Assembly: GCF_033115175.1 (NCBI RefSeq)
Contig: NC_084831.1
Coordinates: 11,752,540-11,816,539, forward strand
Length of the DNA stretch: 64,000 nt
Direction of reading: 5' to 3'
Source of the DNA: Lepus europaeus
Taxonomy: Eukaryota > Chordata > Mammalia > Lagomorpha > Leporidae
This document shows, piece after piece, positions 40,885 through 51,753 of this stretch; position 1 is the stretch's first letter; each line of letters starts with the position of its first letter. The notes under the pieces were generated by a model. The model worked only from the letters and a program-made list of their open reading frames with translations, did not search any database and was not told the DNA's origin. The position numbers and the translations under genes are program-made.

Positions 40885-41150
40885 GGTTACAGAGAAGGAG
40901 AGATCTGTGCTGGGTCACTCCCCAAATGGCCACAAAAGCCAGGGCTGGGCCAGGCCAAAGCCAGGAGCCAGGAGCTCCCTCCGGTTCTCCCACATGGTGG
41001 AGGTACTTGAGCCCACACCGGCTGCTTCCCAGGGGCACCGCAGGGAGCTGGATCAGAACTGCAGCAGCTGAGACGCAAACCTGCTCTGACGTGGGATGCG
41101 AGGTCCCCGAGGGTGGCTCACTCCGCACCACCACAGCACCTGCCCCCATG
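40885..41150 (-). mobile_element. C-SINE, inverted, tail-to-tail with its neighbour
   Basis: GTTACAGAGAAGGAGAGATC, GGGTCACTCCCCAAATGGCC, GGAGCTGGATCAGAACTGCA, ending CACCACAGCACCTGCCCC. Confidence 0.85.
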
Positions 41151-41220
41151 ACTGCGGGTCACCTTTTAAAGGTGGCGCAGGGCTTCAAGTGCTAACACTC
41201 AGATAAAATGTCTTTTTTAA

Positions 41221-41530
41221 GTTTTTTTTTTTTTAATTGATTGCTTTGAAAGGCAGAGTGACGGGGTGGGGGGGAGTGGGAGAGAGAGAAGGAGAGAGAG
41301 AGGGAGGGAGAGAGAGAGAAACTCTTCCAACCACTGGTTCACTCCGCAAATGGCTAGACTAGCCAGGGGTTGGGCCAGGCCTAAGCCAGGAGCCGGAGGC
41401 TCCACGTGCAGCTCCCATGATGGGCGGCAGAACATTGGCAGGAAGCTGAGTCTGGGGCGGGCGTGGGGCTCAGCCCCCGGCACCCCAGTACGGGATGGGG
41501 TGTCCCGAGCAGCGGCCTCACCTGCTCCGC
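41221..41530 (-). mobile_element. C-SINE, inverted, diverged head
   Basis: T run, TTGATTGCTTTGAAAGGCAG, a GA-rich block, TTCCAACCACTGGTTCACTC, CGGGATGGGGTGTCCCGAGC. It is an older form of the head. Confidence 0.82.
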
Positions 41531-42003
41531 TGTGACACAGCCCCACGATGACAACCCCGACCGGAGTTCACGGTCGGGTTCATCGCGATGTTCTTCCTTA
41601 GCTTCGACGGGATTCCTATCAGCGCTGTGCCAGCCCAACACTGCCCGGGAGAGAGAAGAGATTGTTAAGTTGCAGGGTCCAGTTTTAGAGTAGATCCCGA
41701 GTTATTCTGAGTGTCTGGGAGTTTTTTGAGTCAGGGTTGCATCCTACTTGTGTCCCTTGAGAGCCCAAGGTATTGGTGACAGCTTTTGCACCTCTGCAGG
41801 TAGGAGCGTGCCCCGCGAGACCCCCACCATGGGGCCCCCGGCTCAGGCTGCCCGTGGCTCAGGGGCTGAAGCTGTGGCTCTCAGCTCTTGGTCCAGTTTG
41901 ACAGCGGCCGGCCGTGCGCCGTCTTCTGCACAGCTATGACCCAAGTCCCACCTTTCTCGCGATGTGTCTCGAAGTCTCCTGGAAAAATGAAAACAGAAGA
42001 GCG
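41531..42003. other. Unique sequence
   Basis: No gene or repeat recognised. Confidence 0.4.
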
Positions 42004-42265
42004 GTGGGCGTTTGGGGCACGGTTACCGCTCTGCTGAGGTCACCCCCAGCTTTCGTCCGAGCGCTGGGGCTCAGTCCCGGCTCTGTTTCTGGTTCCAGCT
42101 CCCCGCCGATGGCTCGCTGCGCGCCTGCAGGCGATGGCTCGAGGACGTGGGCCCTGCCGAGCACCCGGGAGACCCGGATGCGGCTCCTGGCTTCAGCCCG
42201 GCGGAACTCTGGCGCCTCTCTTTTTCTGGCTCTCTACCTTTTGAATGAAATGAGAGGTAGGTAAT
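42004..42265 (+). mobile_element. Older C-SINE variant
   Basis: GCGGTGGGCGTTTGGGGCAC, GGGGCTCAGTCCCGGCTCTG, GGGAGACCCGGATGCGGCTC, tail CTACCTTTTGAATGAAATGA. Confidence 0.75.
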
Positions 42266-43054
42266 TAACTGTAAAAATAGGAAACAAAACAGAGGTTCCT
42301 TGATGGAAAAGTAGAGAACCGGGGAGGAAAAGTCACCTGGGGCGGGGCGGGGTGGGGGGCAGTGCCCCTAACCTCTGAAGGTACCAGACCACCCCCGCCC
42401 CGCCCCACCCCCTCGCCCGGACCCGGCCCACCCCAGTTTAGGGGCTGAGACTGACCTAGGCTGGCCGGCAGCTCATCCACACTGGAGTACATTAGCTCGG
42501 GAAATGCCACCACCGGGGAGCTCTCCACCTACTTCCAGAAGAACTGGGGGAGGGGTCCCTCCTTCATTAGAATGCTCCGCCCCCAAGGAGAATGCTCCTC
42601 CCCCTCCATTATCGGACCCGTGCCTCGTGGAGTGGACATCTTCCTTTTCTCGGGAGGGCGCTTGCTGCTCACTGTTCCCTAGCCTCCGACTCGCTCCTGA
42701 ATTCTTTCTTGAAGCAAAGTCCGTGACCTGGGTTCTGGGCAGCCCCTGCTGTGTGTCGGGCGCCACCAGGGCCCCCGGCTCTGTACAGTGCTTGTCTCCA
42801 TCCTAGCAGCCCTTCCAGGAGCCGTCAGAGCCAAATTCAACTGCCGTGGCCTCTGGGGAGCTTGGAGTGGCCGGGACCCAGACTCACCCAAGACCTGACC
42901 AGCCCCGCACCCACCTCCGCCGGGGGCGCACACCGTGTCAGGTGCTGCTCCCTCGCCTGACCGGCCAGTAGAACCAGCTGGGTAACGTGTTCCCTCAGGT
43001 GGCCTTAATCTGCTACAACCTAACCCCAACCAGATTCCATCAGGGCTGGTCCTG
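42266..43054. other. Unique GC-rich sequence
   Basis: No gene or interspersed repeat recognised. G/C runs near 42340-42420. Confidence 0.4.
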
Positions 43055-43164
43055 CCCTGGTGCAGTGAGCGGGGAGGTGCACCTGCTGACTCCCAGCCTG
43101 GGGTCTGGGCCCTGGTGCAGTGAGCAGGGAGGTGCACCTGCTGACTCCCAGCCTGGGGTCTGGG
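43055..43164. repeat. 55-bp tandem duplication
   Basis: CCCTGGTGCAGTGAGCGGGG occurs at 43055 and, with one change, at 43110. The whole 55-bp unit, including GAGGTGCACCTGCTGACTCC, is repeated almost exactly. Confidence 0.92.
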
Positions 43165-43394
43165 CCCTTGGAATGCAGCCGTGTGGTCTCTGCCCTCAGG
43201 GAATCGCTAAACACAGGCCCCTCCGAGGCCCTGCGTTTGGAGAGCTCATCACAACCTAGCGAGTTCTGGGTATTTAACACGCTGCTGGGAGGTGGGCCCT
43301 GTCACCTCCGGGAGAGGGAGGCTGAGAGGCGACTGCTTAGCTTTGGCCTGGATAATGGCAATAGCTATATTATCGTTATAGGTAGAATGTTTAT

Positions 43395-43722
43395 TTACTG
43401 AAGTTTTTACTTATCTGGAAGGCAGAGTGATAGAGAGAGAGGGAGAAGCGGAGAGAAAGCCATCCTCCACCCGCCGTTCACCCCACAGAGGGCCCCCACA
43501 GCCAGATCTGGGCCGGGCCGAAGGCACACGCCCAGGCTCCACCTGGGTCTCCTTCGTGGGTGCAGGGGCTCCAGTAGCTGGGCCGTCCTCTGCTGCTTTC
43601 CAGGCGCACTCGCAGGGAGCTGGATGGGAAGTGGAGCAGCTGGGACTCGAACCAGTGCCCTGCTGGGCCATGCAGGTGTTGCAGGGGCGGCTTTACCGGC
43701 TGCGCCACGATGCCGGCCCCTG
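43395..43722 (-). mobile_element. C-SINE, inverted
   Basis: GTTTTTACTTATCTGGAAGG, GGGAGCTGGATGGGAAGTGG, GACTCGAACCAGTGCCCTGC, ending CGCCACGATGCCGGCCCC. Confidence 0.9.
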
Positions 43723-43870
43723 CGTAGAAGGTACTGAGCACTTGGCGGGGCCTAGCCGAGCTCTGTGTGCACCGCGGATTTATCCTGATGACTCCTTGTG
43801 GCACTGTGACACCGCCATCACCCCCACCCACAGATGGCGACGTGGAGTAACAGGGAGGGCAGGTCCCCTC
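43723..43870 (-). mobile_element. MIR fragment, inverted
   Basis: GGTACTGAGCACTTGGCGGG and ATTTATCCTGATGACTCCTT recall the reverse MIR 3' part. The rest is poorly preserved. Confidence 0.45.
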
Positions 43871-44424
43871 CCCAAGCACCTCCTCATCACAGGGCTGCTC
43901 CCCCTGACCCCTGACCCTTGACCTCTGAGCCTCACTTCTCAAGTCCACGGACACAGATACATTGGCGATTTCAATAGGTCCGGGCCCAGGGGGATCTGGG
44001 TTTTGAAACCATGCCCCTGTGATGCCAGCAGCAGCCAGGACAGGGGGAACTTGGGGACCCCTCCTCCACCCTGGCAGCCCCCCAGCCTCTAAGGAGACCG
44101 GCATGGGGACCCTCTGCCACGGGGGTGGGGGTGGGGTGGGGGTGGGGGGTGGGGAGCCTCAGCTGTGCCTGAGTGCGAGCCATTCACAAGTACTTGCAAG
44201 TTTGGCCACATGCTCTGTAAGGACTTCGGAAAAACTGGTCCCCATATGTGCATTTTCTGTCTGTTCCCTCATTACCAGGCTTTTACATTCCCCTTGGAGA
44301 GAGCTCTCCCCCCTCCCTGCTCCTGCAGGCGCTGGCAGAGTTAACCCTTTGGTCGCCCACCCCGCTCCTTTCCACGGTGAACTTTCTCTGGCTTCTGTTT
44401 ACTCCCTTTGTTGATTCTTTTTTA

Positions 44425-44747
44425 AAAAAGATTTCTTTCTTTATTTGAGAGGTAGAGTTACAGACAGAGAGAGGGAGAGACAGAGAGAGGTCTTCCATCC
44501 GCTGGTTCACTCCCCAGATGGCCACAATGGCCAGGACTGGGTCAAGCCAAAGCCAGGAGCCAGGGGCTTCTTCCTGGTCTCCCACGTGGGTGCAGGGACC
44601 CAAGCACTCGGGCCATCTTCCACTGCTTTCCCAGTCCATAGCAGAGAGCTGGACTGGAAGTGGAGCAGCCGGGACGTGAACTGGCACCCAATGGATGCCG
44701 GCACTGTAGGCGGTGGCTTTACCTGCTACGCCACAGCGCCAGTCCCA
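44425..44747 (-). mobile_element. C-SINE, inverted, full length
   Basis: AAAAGATTTCTTTCTTTATT, TTCCATCCGCTGGTTCACTC, ACTGGAAGTGGAGCAGCCGG, ending TACGCCACAGCGCCAGTCCC. Confidence 0.93.
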
Positions 44748-45045
44748 ATTTATTTTTAATTAATTGAAAAGCAGAGTGACAGGGAGAGGAGAGAGAGAGA
44801 GCCAGAGAGACGGAGATTCCATCCGCTGGTTCCCTGCCCAGATCCTGCAGTAGCCAGCACTTGGCCAAGTCAAAGCCAGGAGCCAGGAGCCCCACCTGTG
44901 TCCCCCACGCAGGGGCAGGGACCTGAGTACTCAAGCCCTCACCTGCTGCCCCCCAGGTGCATCAGCAGGACTGGGTCCCAGGCACTCAGATACGGGATGA
45001 GGCGTCCCAGGCAGCGGGGTAACCTGCTGTGTCCCATGCCGCCCC
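44748..45045 (-). mobile_element. Older C-SINE, inverted
   Basis: TTTTTAATTAATTGAAAAGC, ATTCCATCCGCTGGTTCCCT, GCCCTCACCTGCTGCCCCCC, GGATGAGGCGTCCCAGGCAG, ending CCCATGCCGCCCC. It directly adjoins the younger element. Confidence 0.85.
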
Positions 45046-45489
45046 CTAGTGTTTACACGCAGGGCAAGACATGGCTGTTAGGCCCGACAGATCTGTACAG
45101 GTACGTAAGCCACGCCCTCACGGAGATCCAGAAACTTCCCTGGGTGCCTTCCCGTCCTGCTCACACTGGCATCTGAGGAATCCCGACCTGACCAGACCGG
45201 AGCCACTGGACAGACAGCTCAGCTGTCCCCGCCTGGCCCCAGGGCGGAGCCCAGCAGCCTGCGGCCTCACGGAGTTTCCCACCAAGTGGCAGGCAGGTGA
45301 GGACAGGTGACCGCCCTCCGCGGGGACACGGGTAGTGACACAGGCAGGCGTGGCACTCAAAACCAGCCCAGTAGAGGGCCGGAGTCTGGTTGATTCAGGA
45401 GTGTGTGTGTACGTGTGTGTGAACTTGGCTATGAGACTCCACACTACTATAGGGAAGACACTGCACTGGACATGACGGGGGTGGGGTGG
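45046..45489. other. Unique sequence with short (TG)n
   Basis: No gene recognised. TGTGTGTGTACGTGTGTGTG lies near 45401-45420. Confidence 0.4.
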
Positions 45490-45757
45490 GGCGGGGGCAG
45501 AGCCGTGGTGTAGCAGGCAAAGCCGCTGCCTGCGACTCTGGCATCCCATATGGGTGCTGGTTCATGTCCCGGCTGCTCCGTTTCTGATCCCGCTCCCTGC
45601 TAATGCGCCTGGGAAAGCAGCGGAAGATGGCCCAAGTGCTTGGGCCCCTGCACCCGCATGAGAGACCCAGATGGGGCTCCTGGCTCCTGGCTTCAGCCTG
45701 GCTCTTCTATGGCCATTGCAGCCACTTGGGAGTGAACCAGCGAATAGATCTCTCTCT

Positions 45758-45805
<48 letters not shown>

Positions 45806-45838
45806 ATAGTGACTTACAATCAATCAATCTTTCTAAAA
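45490..45838 (+). mobile_element. C-SINE with long (CT)n
   Basis: GGGGCGGGGGCAGAGCCGTG, CATCCCATATGGGTGCTGGT, CACCTGGG-type GCGCCTGGGAAAGCAGCGGA, (CT)n at 45750-45802, then a decayed tail ATCAATCAATC. Confidence 0.9.
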
Positions 45839-45848
45839 GGTGGCAAGT

Positions 45849-46099
45849 AGGGGCAGGCATTTGGCTCGGCCGTGAAGGTGCCGTCTGGGACATCTGTGTC
45901 CCCGTCGGAGCGGCTGGGCGGAGTCCCGGCTTCCTACCAGTGCGTGCCCCGAGGTTGGCTCAAGGACTTGGTCCCTGCCACCCATGTGAAGAGCCTTGCT
46001 GAGCTCCTGGCTCCTGTCTGACCCAGCCCTGGCTGTCGTGGCACTTTGGGAGTGAACCAGCAGATGAGAGATTTCTCTCTCTTTCTCAGTATTCTTCAA
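45849..46099 (+). mobile_element. Older C-SINE variant
   Basis: AGGGGCAGGCATTTGGCTCG, GGACATCTGTGTCCCCGTCG, CTCCTGTCTGACCCAGCCCT, GTGAACCAGCAGATGAGAGA, tail CTTCAAATAAATAG. Confidence 0.8.
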
Positions 46100-46373
46100 A
46101 TAAATAGAGAGAGAGAGAGATCTTCCACCTGCTGGTTCACTCCCCAAATGGCCACCACAGCTAGGGCTGGGTCAGGCTGAAGCCAGGACCCAGGAGCTTC
46201 ATCTGGGTCTCCCATGTGGGTGCAAAGGACCAAGCACTTGGGCCATCCTCCACTGCTTTCCCAGGTGCATTAGCAGGGAGCTGGATTGGAAGTGGAGCAG
46301 CTGGGACTTGAACCAGCACCCATATGGGATGCAAGCACTGAAGGCGGCAATGTTGTGACACAATGCCGGCGCT
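46100..46373 (-). mobile_element. C-SINE, inverted
   Basis: AATAGAGAGAGAGAGAGATC, CACCTGCTGGTTCACTCCCC, CATTAGCAGGGAGCTGGATT, CACCCATATGGGATGCAAGC, ending CACAATGCCGGCGC. Its tail meets the tail of the preceding plus-strand copy. Confidence 0.88.
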
Positions 46374-46635
46374 GAAACTTACATTTTTGAGGCAGGGAGT
46401 GAGAGAAGCTCCCATTCACTGGTTCACTCCCCAGATGTCTGTAGCATCCAGGGCTGGACCAGGCTGTAGCCGCCAGGAGCCGGGAACTCCATCCAGGTCT
46501 CCCACACGGTAGCAGGGACCCAAGTCCTTGAGCCGTCACTGCTGCTCCCTAGGCAGGAAGCTGGAGCCGGGAATCTAAGCCACGTCGTCTGGTGTGGGAC
46601 GCTGGGGTCCTGACCCTGCACCCAAGCCTGCCCGC
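46374..46635 (-). mobile_element. Older C-SINE, inverted
   Basis: TTTTTGAGGCAGGGAGTGAG, CATTCACTGGTTCACTCCCC, CACTGCTGCTCCCTAGGCAG, GTGGGACGCTGGGGTCCTGA. Confidence 0.78.
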
Positions 46636-46859
46636 TTGCCAGGCTGACTGTAGCGTGGAGCAGACCGCAGATGGTGCAGCCCCGCGTGCATGTCCACACG
46701 GGCTCCAGCTTCCTTGTCCCTGTTACACACCGTGCTGGCGTCGGGCAGGGTTCTGGGCACGGCTGCAGGTGAGAAGTGACAGCGCGTGAGTGATGCGTGG
46801 GTCGAAGGGGAAGCTCTGATCCAGGCAGGGAACCAGGCGGCGGATGTAGGACTGGTATG

Positions 46860-47167
46860 TAGGCGGATGTAGGTGGTGAGACACCACCTGAAGCGCCGGC
46901 ATCCCATATGGGCACTGGTTCTAGTCCCGGCTGCTCCACTTCCGATCCAGTTCTCTGCTATGGCCTGGGAAAGCAGTAGATGATGGCCCAATCCTTGGGC
47001 CCCTGCACCTGCGTGGGAGACCTGGAAGAAGTTCCTGGCTCCTGGCTTCAGATTGGCACAGCTCCAGCTGTTGCGGCCAATTGGGGAGTGAACCAGTGGA
47101 TGGAAGACCTCTCTCTGTGTCTCTACCTCTCTCTCTAACTCTGTCTTTCAAATAAATAAATAAGTCT
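46860..47167 (+). mobile_element. C-SINE
   Basis: Diverged head, GAAGCGCCGGCATCCCATAT, CTTCCGATCCAGTTCTCTGC, GTTGCGGCCAATTGGGGAGT, tail CTTTCAAATAAATAAATAAG. Confidence 0.92.
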
Positions 47168-47232
47168 TAAACACACACACATACATGTACACACATGTGC
47201 ATATACACACACATACGTACATGCGCACATAC
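47168..47232. repeat. (AC)n/(CATA)n microsatellite
   Basis: Impure ACAC and CATACA units that extend the tail of the preceding SINE. Confidence 0.88.
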
Positions 47233-47251
47233 TGTGGTTTTTTTTAAGAAA

Positions 47252-47383
47252 GAAGGCTAGGGGCAGGTGTTGTGGCTCGGGGGCGGGGTTAAGCCGAAGG
47301 CTAGGGGCAGGTGTTGTGGCTCGGGGGCGGGGTTAAGCCGAAGGCTAGGGGCAGGTGTTGTGGCTCGGGGGCGGGGTTAAGCC
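47252..47383 (+). repeat. 44-bp tandem triplication of a C-SINE head
   Basis: GAAGGCTAGGGGCAGGTGTT starts at 47252, 47296 and 47340. Each unit ends GCTCGGGGGCGGGGTTAAGC. The three units are nearly identical. The third continues into CATCCCAGCTACG and the rest of an older C-SINE, so the repeated unit is that element's head. Confidence 0.92.
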
Positions 47384-47565
47384 GCATCCCAGCTACGTTT
47401 GCTTCTGGTGCAGCTTCCTGGGAACGCGCCTGGGAGGCAGCAGGTGGGGCCCGAGGGCCAGGTGACGCCCATGGACTAGGACAGAGTCGTGACCCGGGGG
47501 ATGAAGCTCGCTCTCGGGCGCTGCCTCTCTCCCTCTGCCTTTCCAGAGAAATCTTGGGTGACAGC
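47340..47565 (+). mobile_element. Older C-SINE downstream of its amplified head
   Basis: After the third head unit: GCTTCTGGTGCAGCTTCCTG, CGCCTGGGAGGCAGCAGGTG, then a CT-rich block TGCCTCTCTCCCTCTGCC and TTTCCAGAGAAATC. Confidence 0.7.
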
Positions 47566-48536
47566 AAGCAGGCTCCCAGCACAGGGCACACGCAGCCCCT
47601 TGTGAGACCCGGGACGCGGCTCTCTGCTGGGACCGCCCAAGGGGATGCCCCGCCCAGGTGTCAATCACAAGTGTCCATCATGGAGTATCCCTGCCCATGG
47701 CACCAATCAGCGCCTTCAAGCCTCAGGATCGAAGCCCCAGACCAGGAGGAACACATTTCCACAAACTCCTCTCCCTACTCCCGTCTCCCTCCCTACTCCA
47801 GTCTTCCCCGAGCTCTGATTCCTCACCAGGCACCGAGGCCACCTGGAGGCCACCGGGCCCAGCCGTGCCACGGTGAGGGAGGACTAGCAGCCGGAGAGAT
47901 GGCCAGCAGTCGGGGTTCCGGCTGGATCCTGGGGAGCCCTCCCCCCTTCCCCCCCAAGGCTGACCTGCATGTTCCGGATAGTTCTGGGAGTGGAGATGGG
48001 AATCGGCCGGCGCCCCGGCGTCTGCCCCCAGCCTGCAGGCGGGGGTCCCTGGGGAACGCAGAGGCGCCCTGCCCTGCCCGGGGACAGCACTGGCCTTTCT
48101 ATGTGAGACTCGCCGGCTTTGCTGTGGGTCTTCTCCCTCTCACGGGTTCCCGGTGTCCCTGTGGGCACTCTGGGATGCCTGCAGAATTTCCCAGTCTGTC
48201 CCAATCCCCCTGCCCCCTCGCTCGCTCCATCCCGGGCACACCGGGCTCCATGCCGTCCTGAGTTGGGCTAATCCGGGCCTCGGAGACGTTCCTTTTCCGT
48301 CCTTCTGCCCAGATGTCCTTCCCCTGGAGCCCTGGTTTCTGCCACCTGCCGCCCGGCCCGGCCTGTTTGTCCTTGTGGCATTGCCACCAGGCCCTGGCGT
48401 GTTCCCGTGAGCCGGGCCACCTGTCCCTTTCCCCACCGCAGGTACTGTTGACTGGAAGAACTGACCGCTCGCTGGGCCTCGGCAGCATGGCTGTCTTATG
48501 TTTAGAGCCAGAAGTGGGGTTAAGATCTCTTTGTTG
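47566..48536. other. Unique GC-rich sequence
   Basis: No gene or interspersed repeat recognised. A 316-codon plus-strand frame that begins in the amplified SINE head crosses this region and has no recognisable domain. Confidence 0.4.
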
Positions 48537-48866
48537 GGGGGCCGGCGCCATGGCCCACTTGGTTAATCCTTCGCCTGTGGCACCGGCATCCCATATGGGT
48601 GCCAGGTTCTAGTCCTGGCTGCTGCTCTTCCGATCCAGCTCTCTGCTGTGGCCTGGGAAAGCAGCAGATGATGGCCCAGGTCCTTGGGCCCCTGCACCCG
48701 CGTGGGAGACCCACAAGAAGCTCCTGGCTCCTGGCTTCCATCTGGCCCAGCCCTGGCAGTTGAGGCCATCTGGGGAGGGAACCAGCAGGTGGAAGACCCC
48801 TCTCTGTCTTTCCTTCTCTCTCTATAACTCTGCCTTTCACATAAAATGAATAATAAATCTTAGAAA
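48537..48866 (+). mobile_element. C-SINE, full length
   Basis: GGGGGGCCGGCGCCATGGCC, CATCCCATATGGGTGCCAGG, CTTCCGATCCAGCTCTCTGC, tail CTTTCACATAAAATGAATAA. AAGATC occurs on both sides, perhaps the end of an imperfect target duplication. Confidence 0.93.
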
Positions 48867-49019
48867 AAAGATCCTTTTGCTTTCCCAGGATTTTAAGGAC
48901 AGGAAAAACCAAGAACAGGACAGGGAAGAGAAGTCAAAGTCAGCCAGCCAGTGGCCAAGCACAGGCTGGGGGGGTGGGCCTGGGGGCGAGGCCTGGGTCC
49001 TGAAACCTGGGCTGGGCTC

Positions 49020-49115
49020 CACTCTTGCCGCGTGACTCACTGAGCCTCACTCTTCTCGTCTGTGGAATGGGAATGCCGGGGCCCGAGTGGGGGTTCCATG
49101 AGAGAGCAGGTGAAC
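49020..49115 (+). mobile_element. MIR fragment
   Basis: GCGTGACTCACTGAGCCTCA, CTCTTCTCGTCTGTGGAATG and GGAATGCC follow the MIR centre (tgagcctcagtttcctcatc). Confidence 0.65.
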
Positions 49116-49664
49116 GGCCCACCACGCGACACAGCACCACCACTGGGCCCTGGTTCTTAGGAACCCAGGAAGCCGCGTGGCCTCTCAGCCTCTCAAAGCC
49201 ACCGCTGGTGCTGCCGGGAGCTCACCTGGTTCTGGAGGAGACGAGCCGGTGAGCAGGGAGCTGGGTTCTGAATGAGACAGCAGCGTCCCCAGTTCGGCTT
49301 CGACCAGAAGGGCTCAAAGGTGAGCGCCTGCGTTCCATCTCCTGCCTCCTCTGCGTGCTCCCGCTTCTGGGAAGCTGTGGCTTGGCCTGGACCGGCCCCG
49401 CCGCCCTCCCTCCACCACCCTCCCCAGCCTGCCTAGGTTTAACTCCTCCCTCCCAGCATCCCCAGTACCAAGGTGAAGTTCTAGGCTGGAAGCCAACGAG
49501 CCCAGTCCTCCTGTGGACTTCTCACTTCTGCCAGCAGAGGGCGCCTCGGCACCAGGATTCTGCCCCTGTGCGGGCAGCCTTGGTGGTGGTGGTGGTGGGG
49601 GGGACTGGCAGCCTTTCTGTCAGAGGGGGGAGGCCTCCCTCGTCTTTGCTAGCCGGTGGCCCAG

Positions 49665-49755
49665 GGGTAAAGTTACAAGACTGTAACTACCTAGGGCTGG
49701 TGGGAGCATGAGATGAGTGACTGCATAAAACCTGGAGAATGGTGCCGAGCACGTG
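49665..49755 (+). mobile_element. MIR 3' fragment
   Basis: CTACCTAGGGCTGGTGGGAG, ATGAGATGAGTGACTGCATA and CCTGGAGAATGGTGCCGAGC match the MIR 3' part (ttgtgaggattaaatgag). Confidence 0.6.
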
Positions 49756-49782
49756 GGCCACGTTGGGCTATCATCTCCTTTA

Positions 49783-50062
49783 TTATTTTTATTTTAAAAT
49801 TGATTTATTTACAAGACTCAGGGAGATGGCTTCTGTCTGCTGATTCGCCCCCCCCCTCCCCCAACGCCTGCAACAGCCAGGGCTGCAGCTGGAGCCCAGA
49901 GCTCCATCCAGGTCTTCCACGTGGGTGACGAGGACTGATTCTTGAACCATCACCTGCTGCCTCCCGGGTGCACACTTGCAGGAATATGGAGTGGAGCCGG
50001 GCCTGGAACCAGGCATTCTGTGGGATGCGGGCGTTCCAGCTGTGCCAAAACCACTCTGCCAC
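49783..50062 (-). mobile_element. Older C-SINE, inverted
   Basis: TTTATTTTAAAATTGATTTA, CTGCAACAGCCAGGGCTGCA, CCATCACCTGCTGCCTCCCG, TTCTGTGGGATGCGGGCGTT. Confidence 0.85.
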
Positions 50063-50879
50063 CCCCCCCCCCCAATATTCTTATTTGGTGGTGGTGGTAA
50101 TGGTAACGACCAAGCAATGGTTTCCCCATTACATTGTAGCTAATTTCAGGTCCAGAGTCCCGGCTGCTCCGCCTTTAGTTCCTAGGCTCCCCCAGAGCTA
50201 TTGCTTCTGGGGGGCAAGGGGGACTCCCGGTGGGGGTGCTGTGGGGAAGGGGCGAGTCCACTTGTCCTTGGGAAACCTGGCGGAGGCTCCACACAGCGCC
50301 ACCTGGTGGCGTCTCTGGGCTTGGCTGCAGCCTGTGGGCGGATGTGGGAGTCCAGGGTGTCTCCAGGGCCACCCCACCTGCTCTCTGAAGGTTTGGCCTG
50401 CAGGTGGGGAGGGGCCGGGCTGGGGGGCCAAGTGGACAGCCTCTCTCATTTTCCACCCACTCCACCGGCACCATAAGACTGTTTCCTCGCTCCCTCTTGG
50501 GGCAGGCTCCGTCCAGTGGAGTTCCGAGCTGGAGGCAAAGCTGACCTGTTGGAGCCACAGCTGGACCTTGTGTCCTGACTCTGCTTCCTGCCAGCCAGGG
50601 GAGGGTGGACGTGAAGTAAACTCCCGGAAGCCGGTTCCTCGTGGGGCTCCTGGGGGACAGCGAGGCTATGTTGGGGCTCAGAGAACGATGCCCCGAGGGT
50701 GGCAGAGCAGGTGTGAGCTGAGCAGGCTCCCCTAGGCCCTGGATCTGCCTTCCCTGTGTCAGGAGCAGGTCACAGGAGGGGACACAGTCGCCCTCTCTCC
50801 CACCTTGGAACCCTGCCGCCTGGCTCAGAGAGGACATGTCCGGGCAGCCGCACCTGGGACCTCGTCCACACTGCAACAT
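50063..50879. other. Unique sequence
   Basis: No gene or interspersed repeat recognised. A short (GGT)n lies near 50087-50100. Confidence 0.4.
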
Positions 50880-51066
50880 TTACAGAGAGCCGGAGACGGA
50901 CAGACAGACAGACAGAACAGAGCTCCCGTTTGCTGGTTTACTCCCCCAAATACCTGCACTGCCCAGGGCTGGGCTGCGGCAAAGCCAGGAACCGGAAACG
51001 CAAACCAGCTCTCCTATTGGGAGGCAGGGACCCATCACCTGCTCTCTCCCGGGTGCCCACAGCAAA
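50880..51066 (-). mobile_element. Older C-SINE fragment, inverted
   Basis: (GACA)n, TTTGCTGGTTTACTCCCCCA, GGGCTGGGCTGCGGCAAAGC, CCCATCACCTGCTCTCTCCC. The head is missing. Confidence 0.65.
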
Positions 51067-51753
51067 GCCCAAGGATGAGCGGCCGAGGTGCAGCGCCCGC
51101 TCGCACACCTGCTTGGCCGGCCACCTGATCTCAGCAGATTCCCATCGTTCCTCTTCCAAGCTAGGGGCCACCGGGCATCAGACTCCCAGCACCCACGGCC
51201 GGGACTCGGCGCGCGAGCAGGAGGGGGCTCGGAGCCTGTGGCCTGGAGGGGACCCACGGTGTCACCACCAGTCGCCCTGCTGTCCCTCTCAGAGCTGACT
51301 TCCTGGAAGCTGGCAGCTGGCCGCCTGGGCAAGGCCGTGCGTGGAGGGACAGCCCCAGGGGCTGCGCGCACGTGGCGGCTCCGGAGTGGAGGCCTGCCAG
51401 GGCCGCAGGGCTCGTCCTAAGCCCACCGCCCCCCGGGCCCCATCCTCTGCCCCCAGGCAGCCCCTGGGCCATTTGGTCTCGCAGGTGTGGACACCTTGGG
51501 GCCTGCGTGTCCCTGTCTGTGTGACTTGGGGTGACCAGGCCACCTCCACGGTGCCAGGAGGAACCGGCGAGGCGGCGAGTGTGATGGGCTGGTGCCTCGC
51601 AGGTGACCCCACAGCTTCCCTCTCCTCCGAGGGTGGCGACTTCACCACCGCTCGCAGACAGGAGCGTGATGTGTGGGCTCAGCCCTGCCGGGAGGCTCGT
51701 GCCACAGGCCCGCACGCTACAGGATTCCACACTCTCTCTGTGACAGTGGCCCC
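51067..51753. other. Unique GC-rich sequence
   Basis: No gene or interspersed repeat recognised. Confidence 0.4.

Noticed and set aside
47311-48261. A 316-codon plus-strand frame
   Set aside because: It begins inside the amplified SINE head and shows no domain or conserved pattern. Composition explains it.
49785-50062. A conserved exon suggested by open frames on both strands
   Set aside because: The sequence is an older inverted C-SINE throughout.
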